Positions 25,207 to 33,228 of a stretch of DNA of 64,000 nt are shown piece after piece. Both the position numbers and the translations under genes were made by a program. The number at the start of each line of letters is the position of its first letter. Position 1 is the stretch's first letter. The notes under the pieces were generated by a model, which was not told the DNA's origin, ran no database searches, and saw nothing but the letters and a program-made list of their open reading frames with translations. Source of the DNA: DATLNF01 sp046590575 (GTDB taxonomy: Bacteria > Actinomycetota > Actinomycetes > BP-191); assembly GCA_046590575.1 (NCBI GenBank), contig JBKJUS010000165.1, positions 23,604 to 87,603 of the forward strand, given 5' to 3'.

Positions 25207-26331
25207 ATGCTCGACCTACCTGCCGGCGAGTCCGGCGTCCTGCCCTCGCACTGGCTGCGCAAGGCGATCGACGCGGGCGTCATCGACGCGGCGCCGTACA
25301 AGATCCTGGAGACGGCCATTCAGCCGGCTTCGCTGGACCTGCGTCTCGGTGATGTCGCCCACCGGCTGCGGTGCAGCTTTCTGCCCGACCAGCACGATGT
25401 CGCCGACAAGCTCGCCGACTACGGGATGGATACTCTCGACCTGCGCGACGGGGCGATTCTCGAGCGCAACCGGCCCTACCTCATCCCGCTGATCGAGGAG
25501 GTGGCACTTCCCGCGGGGGTGCGGGCCAAGGCCAATCCCAAGAGCTCGACCGGTCGCCTCGACATCTTCACCCGGGTGATCACCGACAAGAGCTTCCTCT
25601 TCGACGAGATCGAGGACGGCTACTCCGGCCGGCTTTACATCGAGGTCGTGTCAAGGTCGTTCACGATCAAGGTGAAGACCGGGCTGAGCCTCAACCAGCT
25701 GCGGCTGATGGCCGGCGTCGACCGGTTCGACGACACCGATATCCGTCGGCTGCATGCCGAGGACGCTTTGCTGTTCATCGATGGTGCCGTCGTGCCCCCG
25801 GCCGACCTCGCGGTGGGCAATGGCCTCTTCCTCTCCCTCGACCTGACCGGTGACGAGCGCGGTCAGGTCGGCTACCGGGCGAAGAAGAACTCTCATCTGC
25901 TCGACCTCTCCCTGCTCGACCACTACGACCCGGAGGAGTTCTGGGAGCCGGTGCGCCGGGAGAAGGGCAACCGCGTCGTCCTCGAGCCCGAGGAGTTCTA
26001 CCTGCTGCTCTCCCACGAAGGTGTCCGGGTGCCTCCGGCGTACGCCGCAGAGATGACGGCCTATGACCCGACGAGCGGCGAGCTGCGCACGCACTACGCC
26101 GGCTTCTTCGACCCGGGATTTGGCCACGGCACCGACCCGCTGACCGGGTCAAGGGCGGCACTGGAGGTGCGGGCACATGACGTGCCGTTCATGGTTGAGC
26201 ACCGCCAGCCGGTTTGTAAGCTCAGCTTCGAGCGGATGCTGGAGACCCCCAGCTCGTTGTACGGCGAGGGTCTCGCGTCGCACTACCAGTTCCAGCGCGG
26301 AACGCTCAGCAAGCACTTCCGCCGTCCCTGA
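25207..26331 (+). CDS. dcd: Long-form 2'-deoxycytidine 5'-triphosphate deaminase (DCD family)
   Basis: At 374 residues this is about twice the size of the classical trimeric Dcd. It matches the long DCD family best known from alphaproteobacteria: SGVLPSHWLRKAIDAGVI, then IQPASLDLRLG, a FLP segment, and ANPKSSTGRLDIFTRVITD. The substrate Ser/Arg motif (SSTGRL) and the catalytic Glu region (LYIEVVSRSF) are present. A second dUTPase-like unit follows (about 180-374). The reaction is dCTP to dUTP plus ammonia, supplying dUTP for thymidylate synthesis. Most actinobacteria use the short bifunctional form, so this copy may have been acquired. It sits upstream of a kinase gene without operon signs. 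Confidence 0.82.
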   Translation: MLDLPAGESGVLPSHWLRKAIDAGVIDAAPYKILETAIQPASLDLRLGDVAHRLRCSFLPDQHDVADKLADYGMDTLDLRDGAILERNRPYLIPLIEEVALPAGVRAKANPKSSTGRLDIFTRVITDKSFLFDEIEDGYSGRLYIEVVSRSFTIKVKTGLSLNQLRLMAGVDRFDDTDIRRLHAEDALLFIDGAVVPPADLAVGNGLFLSLDLTGDERGQVGYRAKKNSHLLDLSLLDHYDPEEFWEPVRREKGNRVVLEPEEFYLLLSHEGVRVPPAYAAEMTAYDPTSGELRTHYAGFFDPGFGHGTDPLTGSRAALEVRAHDVPFMVEHRQPVCKLSFERMLETPSSLYGEGLASHYQFQRGTLSKHFRRP

Positions 26332-26388
26332 CGGAGTCGTCGCCGCCGAAGGGTTTCGCACCTACTCCCACCCGGGCAGGTCAAGACC

Positions 26389-27987
26389 ATGGCCGATCCC
26401 CGAGTGGACGGACGCCTGGTCGCCGACCGGTACCTGCTCCAGGAGCAGGTCGGTCGCGGCGGCATGGGCGTGGTGTGGCGCGCTCAGGACCAGCTGCTGG
26501 GCCGCGCGGTCGCCGTCAAAGAGGTCCATCTCCAGCCGGGCCTGACCGACGACGAGCGCCACGGCGTGCAGCAGCGGGTGATGCGGGAGGCGCGGGCCGC
26601 TGCGTCACTCAACCACGTCGGGGCGGTCACCGTGTACGACGTCGTCGAGCACGACGAGCAGGCCTTCATCGTGATGGAGCTGGTGGAGGCACCGACGCTG
26701 GCCGACCTCGTCGCGACCCGCGGGCCGCTCCCGCCGGCGGAAGTGGCCGGCATCGGCGTCGCGATCTGTGATGTGCTGGCCGCCGCGCACGCCCGGGGCA
26801 TCGTCCACCGTGACCTCAAGCCTGCCAATGTCCTGGTTGCCGACAGCGGGATCAAGCTGACTGACTTCGGCATCGCCACCGTGAAGGACGACCCGCGGCT
26901 GACCTCCACCGGCATTGTGCTGGGCTCGCCGTCGTACATCGCACCGGAGCAGGCCCGCGGGCACGCGGTCACCGACGCGACGGACATGTGGGGGCTCGGT
27001 GCGACGCTGTGCTTCTCCGTGACGGGGCGGCCGCCGTTTGACCGCGGCGAGGCGATCGCGACCCTGACGGCAGTCGCGCACGATGAGCTCGACATCGACC
27101 CCTCGGCTGGCGCGCTGACGCCGGTGCTGTTGCGACTGCTGGACAAAGACCCGCTGGCCCGACCTGCGGCCGCGGCGGTCCGAGCTGATCTGGAGCGGGT
27201 CGCCGGCGGCGCCTCGTCAACCAGGCTGATGCCGGCCGTGGCGCCGGAGACGGTCCCCATCTCCCTCCCGACCGCGGCGACGGTGGCCACACCTCACGTC
27301 GTCGCCGACGAGCAGGTGTACGCCCCGACGGCTGCGCGCCGGTCCGTCGTACCTGCTGTTCTGCTCGGCTTGGTCCTGCTCCTCGGCGTCGGTGTCGCGG
27401 CTACGCAGCTGGGTGGTGACGACAAGGGCGAGGCGCCGTCCGGAGCGCTCGGCGAGAGAGCCGCACCCACGTCCTCCTCGAGTGCAGCGTCCGGTACGAC
27501 TGCAGCGCAGCCCACGGACACTGGACCAGCACTGCCTGCGGTGACGGAGCTGACGGAGACCTACACCGACGAGAAGGCCGGGTTCTCGATGCGCTATCCG
27601 CAGGGCTGGCAGCAGGTGGAGCGCGCCGGCAACGCGCTGGACTTCCGCGAGCCTTCCACCGGGCGCTACCTGCGGGTCGACTGGACCAACAAGCCGGGCG
27701 ACGATGCGGTCGCGGACTGGAAGCGTCAGGCGTCATCGTTCGGCGCGCGTCATTCCGACTACGAAGAGCTCCGCATCGAGCCGGCAACGTTCCGCGGCTT
27801 CGACGGGGCTATCTGGGAGTACCGCTACTCCGACGACGGCGCCCGGCTGCAGGCGTCGAACCTCGCCATCGTCACCAACGAGCGCGGCTATGCGCTGAAT
27901 TTCCAGACCCGCGAGGGTGACTGGGACAGGTCGCAGGACCTGTACGAGCTACTCGTCAACTCGTTCGAGATCATCGAGCGGGACTAA
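26389..27987 (+). CDS. Receptor-like Ser/Thr protein kinase (PknB type) with extracytoplasmic domain
   Basis: The 532-residue protein has an N-terminal Hanks-type kinase domain (about 14-275): glycine loop GRGGMGVVW, Lys44 in VAVKEV, HRDLKPANV (His140-Arg141-Asp142), DFG at 159-161, and SPSYIAPEQARG. A juxtamembrane region with TRLMP and Thr-rich segments leads to one transmembrane helix (about 322-341). The outer part has a Ser/Ala/Thr linker and a C-terminal domain of about 130 residues with FSMRYPQGWQ, resembling PsbP/Mog1-type lipoprotein domains rather than PASTA repeats. It therefore likely senses something other than muropeptides. No phosphatase gene is adjacent. Confidence 0.93.
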   Translation: MADPRVDGRLVADRYLLQEQVGRGGMGVVWRAQDQLLGRAVAVKEVHLQPGLTDDERHGVQQRVMREARAAASLNHVGAVTVYDVVEHDEQAFIVMELVEAPTLADLVATRGPLPPAEVAGIGVAICDVLAAAHARGIVHRDLKPANVLVADSGIKLTDFGIATVKDDPRLTSTGIVLGSPSYIAPEQARGHAVTDATDMWGLGATLCFSVTGRPPFDRGEAIATLTAVAHDELDIDPSAGALTPVLLRLLDKDPLARPAAAAVRADLERVAGGASSTRLMPAVAPETVPISLPTAATVATPHVVADEQVYAPTAARRSVVPAVLLGLVLLLGVGVAATQLGGDDKGEAPSGALGERAAPTSSSSAASGTTAAQPTDTGPALPAVTELTETYTDEKAGFSMRYPQGWQQVERAGNALDFREPSTGRYLRVDWTNKPGDDAVADWKRQASSFGARHSDYEELRIEPATFRGFDGAIWEYRYSDDGARLQASNLAIVTNERGYALNFQTREGDWDRSQDLYELLVNSFEIIERD

Positions 27988-27995
27988 CAGCCGCT

Positions 27996-28041
27996 CCGCT
28001 CCGGCGGCCCACTCCAAAGTGCGAGCGGACCGCCGGAGCGG
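27996..28041. terminator. Bidirectional terminator hairpin
   Basis: Perfect 12-bp arms CCGCTCCGGCGG (27996-28007) and CCGCCGGAGCGG (28030-28041) flank a 22-base loop, between the convergent kinase gene (ending 27987) and cupredoxin-like gene (ending 28047). Confidence 0.72.
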
Positions 28042-28046
28042 ATGGG

Positions 28047-28547
28047 CTAGGCGTTGATGAAACCGACCATGCCCGGCGTCTGCTGGTAGTGCGGGGTGTC
28101 GTCGCTCCGGTCGTCAGGCGTGTTGTTGACGTCCGTGCCGACGAAGCAGAAGTACACGTAGCGCTCGCCCGCGACGATCTTGAGCTTGCGCGCGCGGTCT
28201 CCGGTCTCCCCGGGTGCCGCGAACGTGGCGCCGGCGAATCGGTTGATGTAGTTGTCGTCCTGGGCGTCGGCTGCGGCGATCGCCGCCTCGCGCGTCGCGG
28301 TCGCCCCTTCGGCGAGGGAGAACACGACGAACTCGTGGAACTCGGTGCCGGAGTTGGTCATCGCCAGGTCGTACTTGCCTGCGTCGAGCGTCGACGGCAC
28401 GCCGGTGTAGCCGTAGTTGAATGCAACGAACTCCAGCGTGTCGGCTGGCTTGGCCAGCGCCGACGGCGCCATGACGCCGGACAGTGCGGTGGTCATGAGC
28501 GCGACGGTCACGCCTAGTCGTGCGGCCTTGCGGGTGGTGTTCGCCAT
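28047..28547 (-). CDS. Secreted cupredoxin-like protein
   Basis: The 166-residue protein has a clear signal peptide (residues 1-32, cut after SALA). The mature part is a small beta-sandwich: TLEFVAFNYGYTG, then AGKYDLAMTNSGTEFHEFVVFS, and a C-terminal GERYVYFCFVGTD ... TPHYQQTPGMVGF. His71, Cys134, His153 and Met160 occupy the order of type-1 copper ligands (H...C...H...M). The Cys-His distance is lengthened by an acidic insertion (VNNTPDDRSDD), which blue copper sites do not normally have. It may bind copper in an altered site or be a copper-free relative. It is divergent from msrA with a 197-base shared upstream region. Confidence 0.72.
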   Translation of the reverse strand: MANTTRKAARLGVTVALMTTALSGVMAPSALAKPADTLEFVAFNYGYTGVPSTLDAGKYDLAMTNSGTEFHEFVVFSLAEGATATREAAIAAADAQDDNYINRFAGATFAAPGETGDRARKLKIVAGERYVYFCFVGTDVNNTPDDRSDDTPHYQQTPGMVGFINA

Positions 28548-28744
28548 GCGGAGGTCCCCCCCGGGAGAGTGAGCGCGGGGCCCTGTGCCCCGCAGCTGAG
28601 TTCTACCTGGAACACTCCGGTTGCGATGTCAAGCATCTGACACTCTCCGTAACGTCATAAATTCGTAGCGTTCGAACCGGAACGCGACGACTGGCCGCCG
28701 AGTTGGCACCTGACGACAACTACCGCCGCTACCCGAGGTGACCC

Positions 28745-29392
28745 GTGCTCTTCAGCCGCCACGAGACCCAGCTCATCGACCCAGACCAGGCCTTGCCCGG
28801 GCGCGACACCCCGATGCCGGTGCCGGCGAAGCACTTCGTGCTTGGCACACCCATGTGCCCGCCGTACCCCGATGGCCTGGAGACCGCCGTCTTTGGACTG
28901 GGCTGCTTCTGGGGCGCTGAGCGGATCTTCTGGCAGCTCGACGGTGTCTACACGACGTCCGCCGGCTATGCGGGTGGCTACACGCCCAACCCGACGTACG
29001 ACGAGGTGTGCTCGGGCCGCACCGGCCACACCGAGGTCGTCCAGGTCGTCTTCGACCCCACGAAGTCGTCGTACGCCGAGCTGCTGCGGGTCTTCTTCGA
29101 GAACCACGACCCGACCCAGGGAATGCGCCAGGGCAACGACACGGGCACGCAGTACCGCTCCGCCGTCTACACCACGAGCGACGACCAGGCGCAGGCGGCT
29201 CAGGCCGCCCGGGAGGCGTACGAGCCGGTGCTCCGCAAGGCCGGCCACGGAGCGATCACGACCGAGATCGTTCAGGCGGAGGCCTACTACTTCGCCGAGG
29301 ACTACCACCAGCAGTACCTCGCCAAGAACCCCAACGGTTACTGCGGCATCGGCGGCACCGGCGTCTCCTGCCCGGTCGGCCTCGCGACCTAG
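28745..29392 (+). CDS. msrA: Peptide-methionine (S)-S-oxide reductase MsrA
   Basis: The 215-residue protein carries the catalytic GCFWGAER motif, SAGYAGGYTPNPTYDEVCSG, GHTEVVQVVFDP, FFENHDPTQ and QYRSAVY. Its C-terminal GYCGIGGTGVSCP holds the recycling Cys residues. The N-terminal ~45 residues match the longer actinobacterial/E. coli form. It reduces methionine-S-sulfoxide in oxidised proteins with thioredoxin. GTG 28745 follows GAGGTG. The gene is divergent from a cupredoxin-like gene and is followed after 39 bases by the TrmH-type gene, so it may start that operon. Confidence 0.97.
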   Translation: MLFSRHETQLIDPDQALPGRDTPMPVPAKHFVLGTPMCPPYPDGLETAVFGLGCFWGAERIFWQLDGVYTTSAGYAGGYTPNPTYDEVCSGRTGHTEVVQVVFDPTKSSYAELLRVFFENHDPTQGMRQGNDTGTQYRSAVYTTSDDQAQAAQAAREAYEPVLRKAGHGAITTEIVQAEAYYFAEDYHQQYLAKNPNGYCGIGGTGVSCPVGLAT

Positions 29393-29431
29393 AAGGTTCT
29401 GCGCAGACGCGGCGACCGTAGGCTGCCGCTC

Positions 29432-30274
29432 GTGGCAGTCGTGGAGCAGCCCGTGGGCCGAGCAGGTGTGGTGGCCGTCGATGATCCCGACGACCCTCGC
29501 GTCCTCGACTACCGCTGCCTCACCGACCCCGAGCTGCGCATGCGCTACGAAGGCGACGCAGGGGTCTTCATCGCTGAGGGTCCGCTCGTCGTCCGCGAAC
29601 TGCTGAGCTCGCCGTACGACGTTCGCTCGGTTCTCGTCACGGCTGGTCAGCACGAGGTGCTCGCCGACGCGTTGGCTGGGGTGCCCGCGCCCATCTACGT
29701 CGCGAGCCAACGGGTCATCGACGCAATCGCCGGCTTTCATCTGCACCGGGGGGCGTTGGCCTGCGGGCAGCGACGGGAGCTGGCGAGTGTGGCCGAGGTC
29801 ATCGCTGCTGCTCGAGTTGTCTGTGTGCTCGAGCGGATCAACGACCACGAGAACCTCGGCGCGATCTTCCGCAACGCGCGCGCCCTCGGCGTCGATGCCG
29901 TCGTGCTCTGCCCTGAATGCTGCGACCCGTTCTACCGTCGGGCGGTTCGGGTCTCGATGGGCCACCTGCTCCGCGTGGCGATCGCGCGCGCTCCGGATCT
30001 GCCGATCGCGATCGCCCAGCTGCGGGCGGCCGGGTTCACGACCGTGGCGTTCACTCCTGACCTCACGGCCGAGCCGGTGCAGGCTCTTGACGAGCTGCGC
30101 GGCCAGCGGGTCGCCCTGCTGCTCGGCGCTGAAGGACCCGGCCTGCGACCGGCCACCCAGGATGCTGCCGATCGTCGGGTGCGCATCCCGATGCGACCCG
30201 GTGTCGACTCGCTCAACGTCGCGACCGCGGCGGCGATCGCCTTCCATCGGCTTGCGACCGATCTCTCGACATGA
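29432..30274 (+). CDS. TrmH/SpoU-family RNA 2'-O-methyltransferase
   Basis: The 280-residue protein (GTG 29432) shows the SPOUT motifs 1-3: NLGAIFRNARALGVDAV, LLLGAEGPGL, and IPMRPGVDSLNVATAAAIAF, which form the S-adenosylmethionine knot. The N-terminal region (LRMRYEGDAGVFIAEGPLVV) is the substrate-binding extension of rRNA-type members. It adds a 2'-O-methyl group to a ribose in rRNA or tRNA; the target nucleotide cannot be inferred. Its last four bases overlap the rhodanese start (ATGA, 30271-30274). Adjacent genes msrA and rhodanese suggest co-expression rather than a pathway. Confidence 0.9.
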   Translation: MAVVEQPVGRAGVVAVDDPDDPRVLDYRCLTDPELRMRYEGDAGVFIAEGPLVVRELLSSPYDVRSVLVTAGQHEVLADALAGVPAPIYVASQRVIDAIAGFHLHRGALACGQRRELASVAEVIAAARVVCVLERINDHENLGAIFRNARALGVDAVVLCPECCDPFYRRAVRVSMGHLLRVAIARAPDLPIAIAQLRAAGFTTVAFTPDLTAEPVQALDELRGQRVALLLGAEGPGLRPATQDAADRRVRIPMRPGVDSLNVATAAAIAFHRLATDLST

Positions 30275-31113
30275 CTGGTCCCCTGATCACGACAGACGAG
30301 CTTGCGACGCTGCTTGCCGCGGAGGCCCCAGTGCGCGTGCTCGACGTGCGATGGCGGTTGATGGGCCCACCGGCCTACGCCGACCATGTTTCCGGGCGCG
30401 TCCCCGGGTCTGTCTTTGTCGACCTCCCCCGTGACCTCGCTGCGGCACCAGGGGACGGCGGCCGACACCCACTGCCCTCCCGCGCTGACTTCCAGGTCGC
30501 CATGCGTCAAGCCGGGGTCAGCGACGCCGTCCCTGTCGTCGTGTACGACGACGCGGATGGGACCAGCGCCGCGCGGGCGTGGTGGCTGCTGAGTCACTAC
30601 GGGCACTGCGACGTCCGGCTACTCGATGGCGGGTGGCGGGCGTGGGAGTCCGAAGGTCATGCCACGGCGTCGGGACAGCCGGTCACCCCACCGGCAGGCG
30701 ACTTCCATGCCTCCGACGGCGCGCGGCCGGTGCTCGACGCTGCGGGTGCGGCAGATCTCGCGCGCACCGGGGTGCTGCTCGACGCGCGCGCGGCGGAGCG
30801 CTATCGGGGTGAGGTCGAGCCGGTCGATCCGGTGGCCGGCCACATCCCGGCGGCCGTGAGCGCACCGACCGCCGCCAACGTGAGGGCGGACGGTCGGTTC
30901 CACGACGCCGACGTCCTCGGCGACCGCTTCGCCGAGCTCGGTGTCGACGGCATCGTCGAGGTGGGTGTCTATTGCGGGTCCGGAGTCACCGCAGCCCACG
31001 AGGTGCTGGCGCTCGAGTTGGCCGGCATCCGGGCTGCGCTCTACCCCGGCTCGTGGAGTGAGTGGGTGCGCGACCCGTCGCGGCCCGTGGCGACCGGCGA
31101 AGGCGCACAATGA
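30271..31113 (+). CDS. Two-domain sulfurtransferase (thiosulfate/3-mercaptopyruvate type)
   Basis: The 280-residue protein has two rhodanese domains. The N-terminal, non-catalytic one includes ITTDELATLLAAEAPVRVLD, GRVPGSVFVDL and VVVYDDADGTSAARAWWLL. The C-terminal one includes HIPAAVSAPTAANV and the active-site loop GVYCGSGVTA with the persulfide-forming Cys. The loop CGSGVTA fits mercaptopyruvate or thiosulfate sulfurtransferases. It is translationally coupled with the methyltransferase before it and is followed four bases later by DUF3039. It transfers sulfur to cyanide or a thiol acceptor in the cytoplasm; the natural acceptor is unknown. Confidence 0.92.
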   Translation: MTGPLITTDELATLLAAEAPVRVLDVRWRLMGPPAYADHVSGRVPGSVFVDLPRDLAAAPGDGGRHPLPSRADFQVAMRQAGVSDAVPVVVYDDADGTSAARAWWLLSHYGHCDVRLLDGGWRAWESEGHATASGQPVTPPAGDFHASDGARPVLDAAGAADLARTGVLLDARAAERYRGEVEPVDPVAGHIPAAVSAPTAANVRADGRFHDADVLGDRFAELGVDGIVEVGVYCGSGVTAAHEVLALELAGIRAALYPGSWSEWVRDPSRPVATGEGAQ

Positions 31114-31117
31114 CCAG

Positions 31118-31348
31118 ATGACCACGCGCACCGACGTCGCGCCGGATCTGCAGCGCGACGACACCGACAACATCGTCTTCCATTACGTCGACAAGGCGAA
31201 GATCGTGCAGAGCGCGGTCCTCGGAGACGTCGTCACCGCGTTGTGTGGTGCCATTTTTCCGGTGACCAGGTCGGCCAAGCCGGGCTCGCCGGTGTGCCCT
31301 GCCTGCCGCGACCTCATGGAGCTATTGCGCGCCTTCGGCGACAGCTAG
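31118..31348 (+). CDS. DUF3039 family small protein
   Basis: ATG 31118 opens a 76-residue protein: NIVFHYVDKAKIVQSAVLG, TALCGAIFPVTRSAKPGSP and VCPACRDLMELL. The Cys residues of CGAIFPV and CPAC give a likely metal (zinc) site, with the His in FHYV. DUF3039 is nearly confined to actinobacteria, and its role is unknown. It starts four bases after the rhodanese stop and completes that operon. Its final four bases overlap the end of the convergent nucleotidyltransferase gene. Confidence 0.87.
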   Translation: MTTRTDVAPDLQRDDTDNIVFHYVDKAKIVQSAVLGDVVTALCGAIFPVTRSAKPGSPVCPACRDLMELLRAFGDS

Positions 31349-32103
31349 CGAGCGTGCACGGTGAGGGCACCGGCGCGGATGGCGTCGACCAGTCGTTCGC
31401 CGCGCCGGACTACCGACCGCGGCCAGACGACTGACCGAACGACCTCGCCGTCGACGACGGCATCGGCACCGATCACGCTCTCGCCGCAATTGGCCGTGAG
31501 GTTGGCGCGCAGGTAGTCCGCAGGGGTGCCGCAGTCGACGAATTCTTGGTCCGTCGTCACCAGGTCGAGGCGGCCGGCCTTTTCCTCGCGCCGCCACAAC
31601 ACCTCGTAGAGACCGCTGGGCGTTGCGTCGAGGTCGCGGACCGCCGACCACGGAAGGAGGCAGGCGCCGGCGTACCGCAGATTGCCGAAGTCACCGCGCG
31701 CAGCGTCGCGGACGCAGAGCAGCCGCACCCGCTCACCGTCCCAGCCGTCGACCAGCGCGGCGAGCGTGCCGTCGCGCCATGCATCGGCGTTGGCGACGAG
31801 CACCGGGCGACCGGCCATCCAGTCGCGCAATAGCCCGATCGCGCCCGCCGTACCGAGCGGCTCGGCCCGTTCCAGCGAAATGCGCACTCCGCGGTCGGAG
31901 AGGTGCGCGTTCATGAGCTCGGGACGCGCGTGCACATTGACCGCGATGCCGCGGGCATACGGCGCAACGGCGTCGAGTGCCCAGTCGACGAGAGGTCGGT
32001 GGGCGACGGGGCACAACGCCTTGGGCAGCAGGTCGGTCAGCGGCCGCAGGCGGGTACCTAAACCGGCGGCAAGAATGATCGCGGCGGGCAGGTCAGCGGT
32101 CAC
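31345..32103 (-). CDS. Sugar-1-phosphate nucleotidyltransferase
   Basis: The 252-residue protein begins AAIILAAGLGTRLRPLTDLL then PKALCPVAHRPLVDWAL, the signature of NTP-transferases that join a sugar-1-phosphate to a nucleotide. The metal Asp is in VLVANADAWRDG, and a short C-terminal beta-helix-like tail (SVIGADAVVDGEVVRSVVW) follows. Its size and sequence recall MurNAc-1-phosphate uridylyltransferases (MurU-like) and GDP-mannose-type enzymes, but I cannot pick the sugar. It is transcribed leftwards from GTG 32103, probably alone. It may serve cell-wall recycling or exopolysaccharide synthesis. Confidence 0.83.
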   Translation of the reverse strand: MTADLPAAIILAAGLGTRLRPLTDLLPKALCPVAHRPLVDWALDAVAPYARGIAVNVHARPELMNAHLSDRGVRISLERAEPLGTAGAIGLLRDWMAGRPVLVANADAWRDGTLAALVDGWDGERVRLLCVRDAARGDFGNLRYAGACLLPWSAVRDLDATPSGLYEVLWRREEKAGRLDLVTTDQEFVDCGTPADYLRANLTANCGESVIGADAVVDGEVVRSVVWPRSVVRRGERLVDAIRAGALTVHAR

Positions 32104-32158
32104 GTCATGAGCGGCGCTCGCGGTGCTCTACTCGACGTTCCTGCACTGGCTGGCTGCG

Positions 32159-33130
32159 CTACCTGCTCCGCGTGGTCACGTAGAGGTCGCTCGAGCCCTC
32201 GCCACCAGGTCGCGGGGAACCGAAGTAGAGCGTCGTGCCGTCCCAGGACAGCGACGGCCGAGTTTCGTTAGCCGCTGTGTTGACGTTCGGGCCGAGGTTG
32301 ACGGGCGTCGAGAAGGCATCCGACGTTGAGCTTCTCGTGGCGGCGTAGAGGTCGGCCAGCCCGATCGTGCCCGGGCGGGTGCTGAAGAAGAACAACTCGA
32401 GCCCGTCGCGGCGGACGTTGGGCTGGCCGTCTACGGCTGCGCTGTTGACGCCGGGCACCAGAGCGGCTGGTCCGAAAACGCCACCGTGCGACTCGCTCAT
32501 GTAGACGTCGCTGTCGCCCGTGGTCACTCCCGGCGCCTCAGCGGTAAATCCACCAGCCCGGAAGCTGGAGAAGTACAGCACCGGACCAGTTCCGCGCTGA
32601 GGCAGGGGGGTCGGGCTCGCCTCGTCGGCAGCGCTATTTACCACGCAACCGAGGTTGTCGGGCTGCTCAAGACCGGACTTGTTGCGCAGCCGGGCGGTGT
32701 AGATGTCGGCGCCGCCGCAGCCCCCCGGCCGATTGCTGACGAAGTAGAAGAGGTGGCCGTCGCGGGCGATCGTGGGGCAGAAGTCATCCTGAGGGGAGTT
32801 CACCGGTGCGCCCACGTTGACGGGCGGGCCCCACGGGTCGTCCGCACTGCTCCTGGTTGAGGTGTAGATGTCGAGCCCACCGACCCCGCCTGAGCGGTTC
32901 GATGCGAAGTAGAAGGTCTTCGAATCACGCGCGACTGCCGGGCAGCCCTCAAGTGCCGTCGTGTTGAACGAGGAAGGGGTGCCGGGCTGCTGTTCGATGC
33001 TGGTCGCAGGGGTCCAGCCGCCGAAGTCTGCCCCGGCGGGCGATGCGGTGACGAGGACTGCCGCGAGACTCAGAATCGCGCCAAGCGAACCGGCATTCAA
33101 TCCTCGATGTGTGGTCGTCCTTGTAGTCAT
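32159..33130 (-). CDS. Secreted PD40-type beta-propeller protein
   Basis: ATG 33130 is the preferred start of a 323-residue protein with a signal peptide ending near AGADF. It contains about five repeated blades of the form xxxPxVARDGxxxYFxSxRxGGxGGxDIYTxTR, for example CPAVARDSKTFYFASNRSGG, CPTIARDGHLFYFVSNRPGG and GLELFFFSTRPG. This is the WD40-like (PD40/TolB) repeat. Such proteins bind peptides or glycans at the cell surface; no catalytic motif is present. A pair of Cys in the second blade may form a disulfide. No linked gene indicates a partner. It is a single gene. Confidence 0.82.
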   Translation of the reverse strand: MTTRTTTHRGLNAGSLGAILSLAAVLVTASPAGADFGGWTPATSIEQQPGTPSSFNTTALEGCPAVARDSKTFYFASNRSGGVGGLDIYTSTRSSADDPWGPPVNVGAPVNSPQDDFCPTIARDGHLFYFVSNRPGGCGGADIYTARLRNKSGLEQPDNLGCVVNSAADEASPTPLPQRGTGPVLYFSSFRAGGFTAEAPGVTTGDSDVYMSESHGGVFGPAALVPGVNSAAVDGQPNVRRDGLELFFFSTRPGTIGLADLYAATRSSTSDAFSTPVNLGPNVNTAANETRPSLSWDGTTLYFGSPRPGGEGSSDLYVTTRSR

Positions 33131-33228
33131 TGGGGCCCCCCCGGGTTGTCGTGACGTCGCCACGCTACAACAGCTTCAGGCGCAAAGCGACGGTCCAATC
33201 TCAACAGCTGTAGGGCAGGATCGCCAGC

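Noticed and set aside
28655..30247. A long open frame on the minus strand across msrA and the TrmH-type gene
   Set aside because: It is antisense to two well-supported genes, has no domain-like pattern and follows from GC-rich codon bias.
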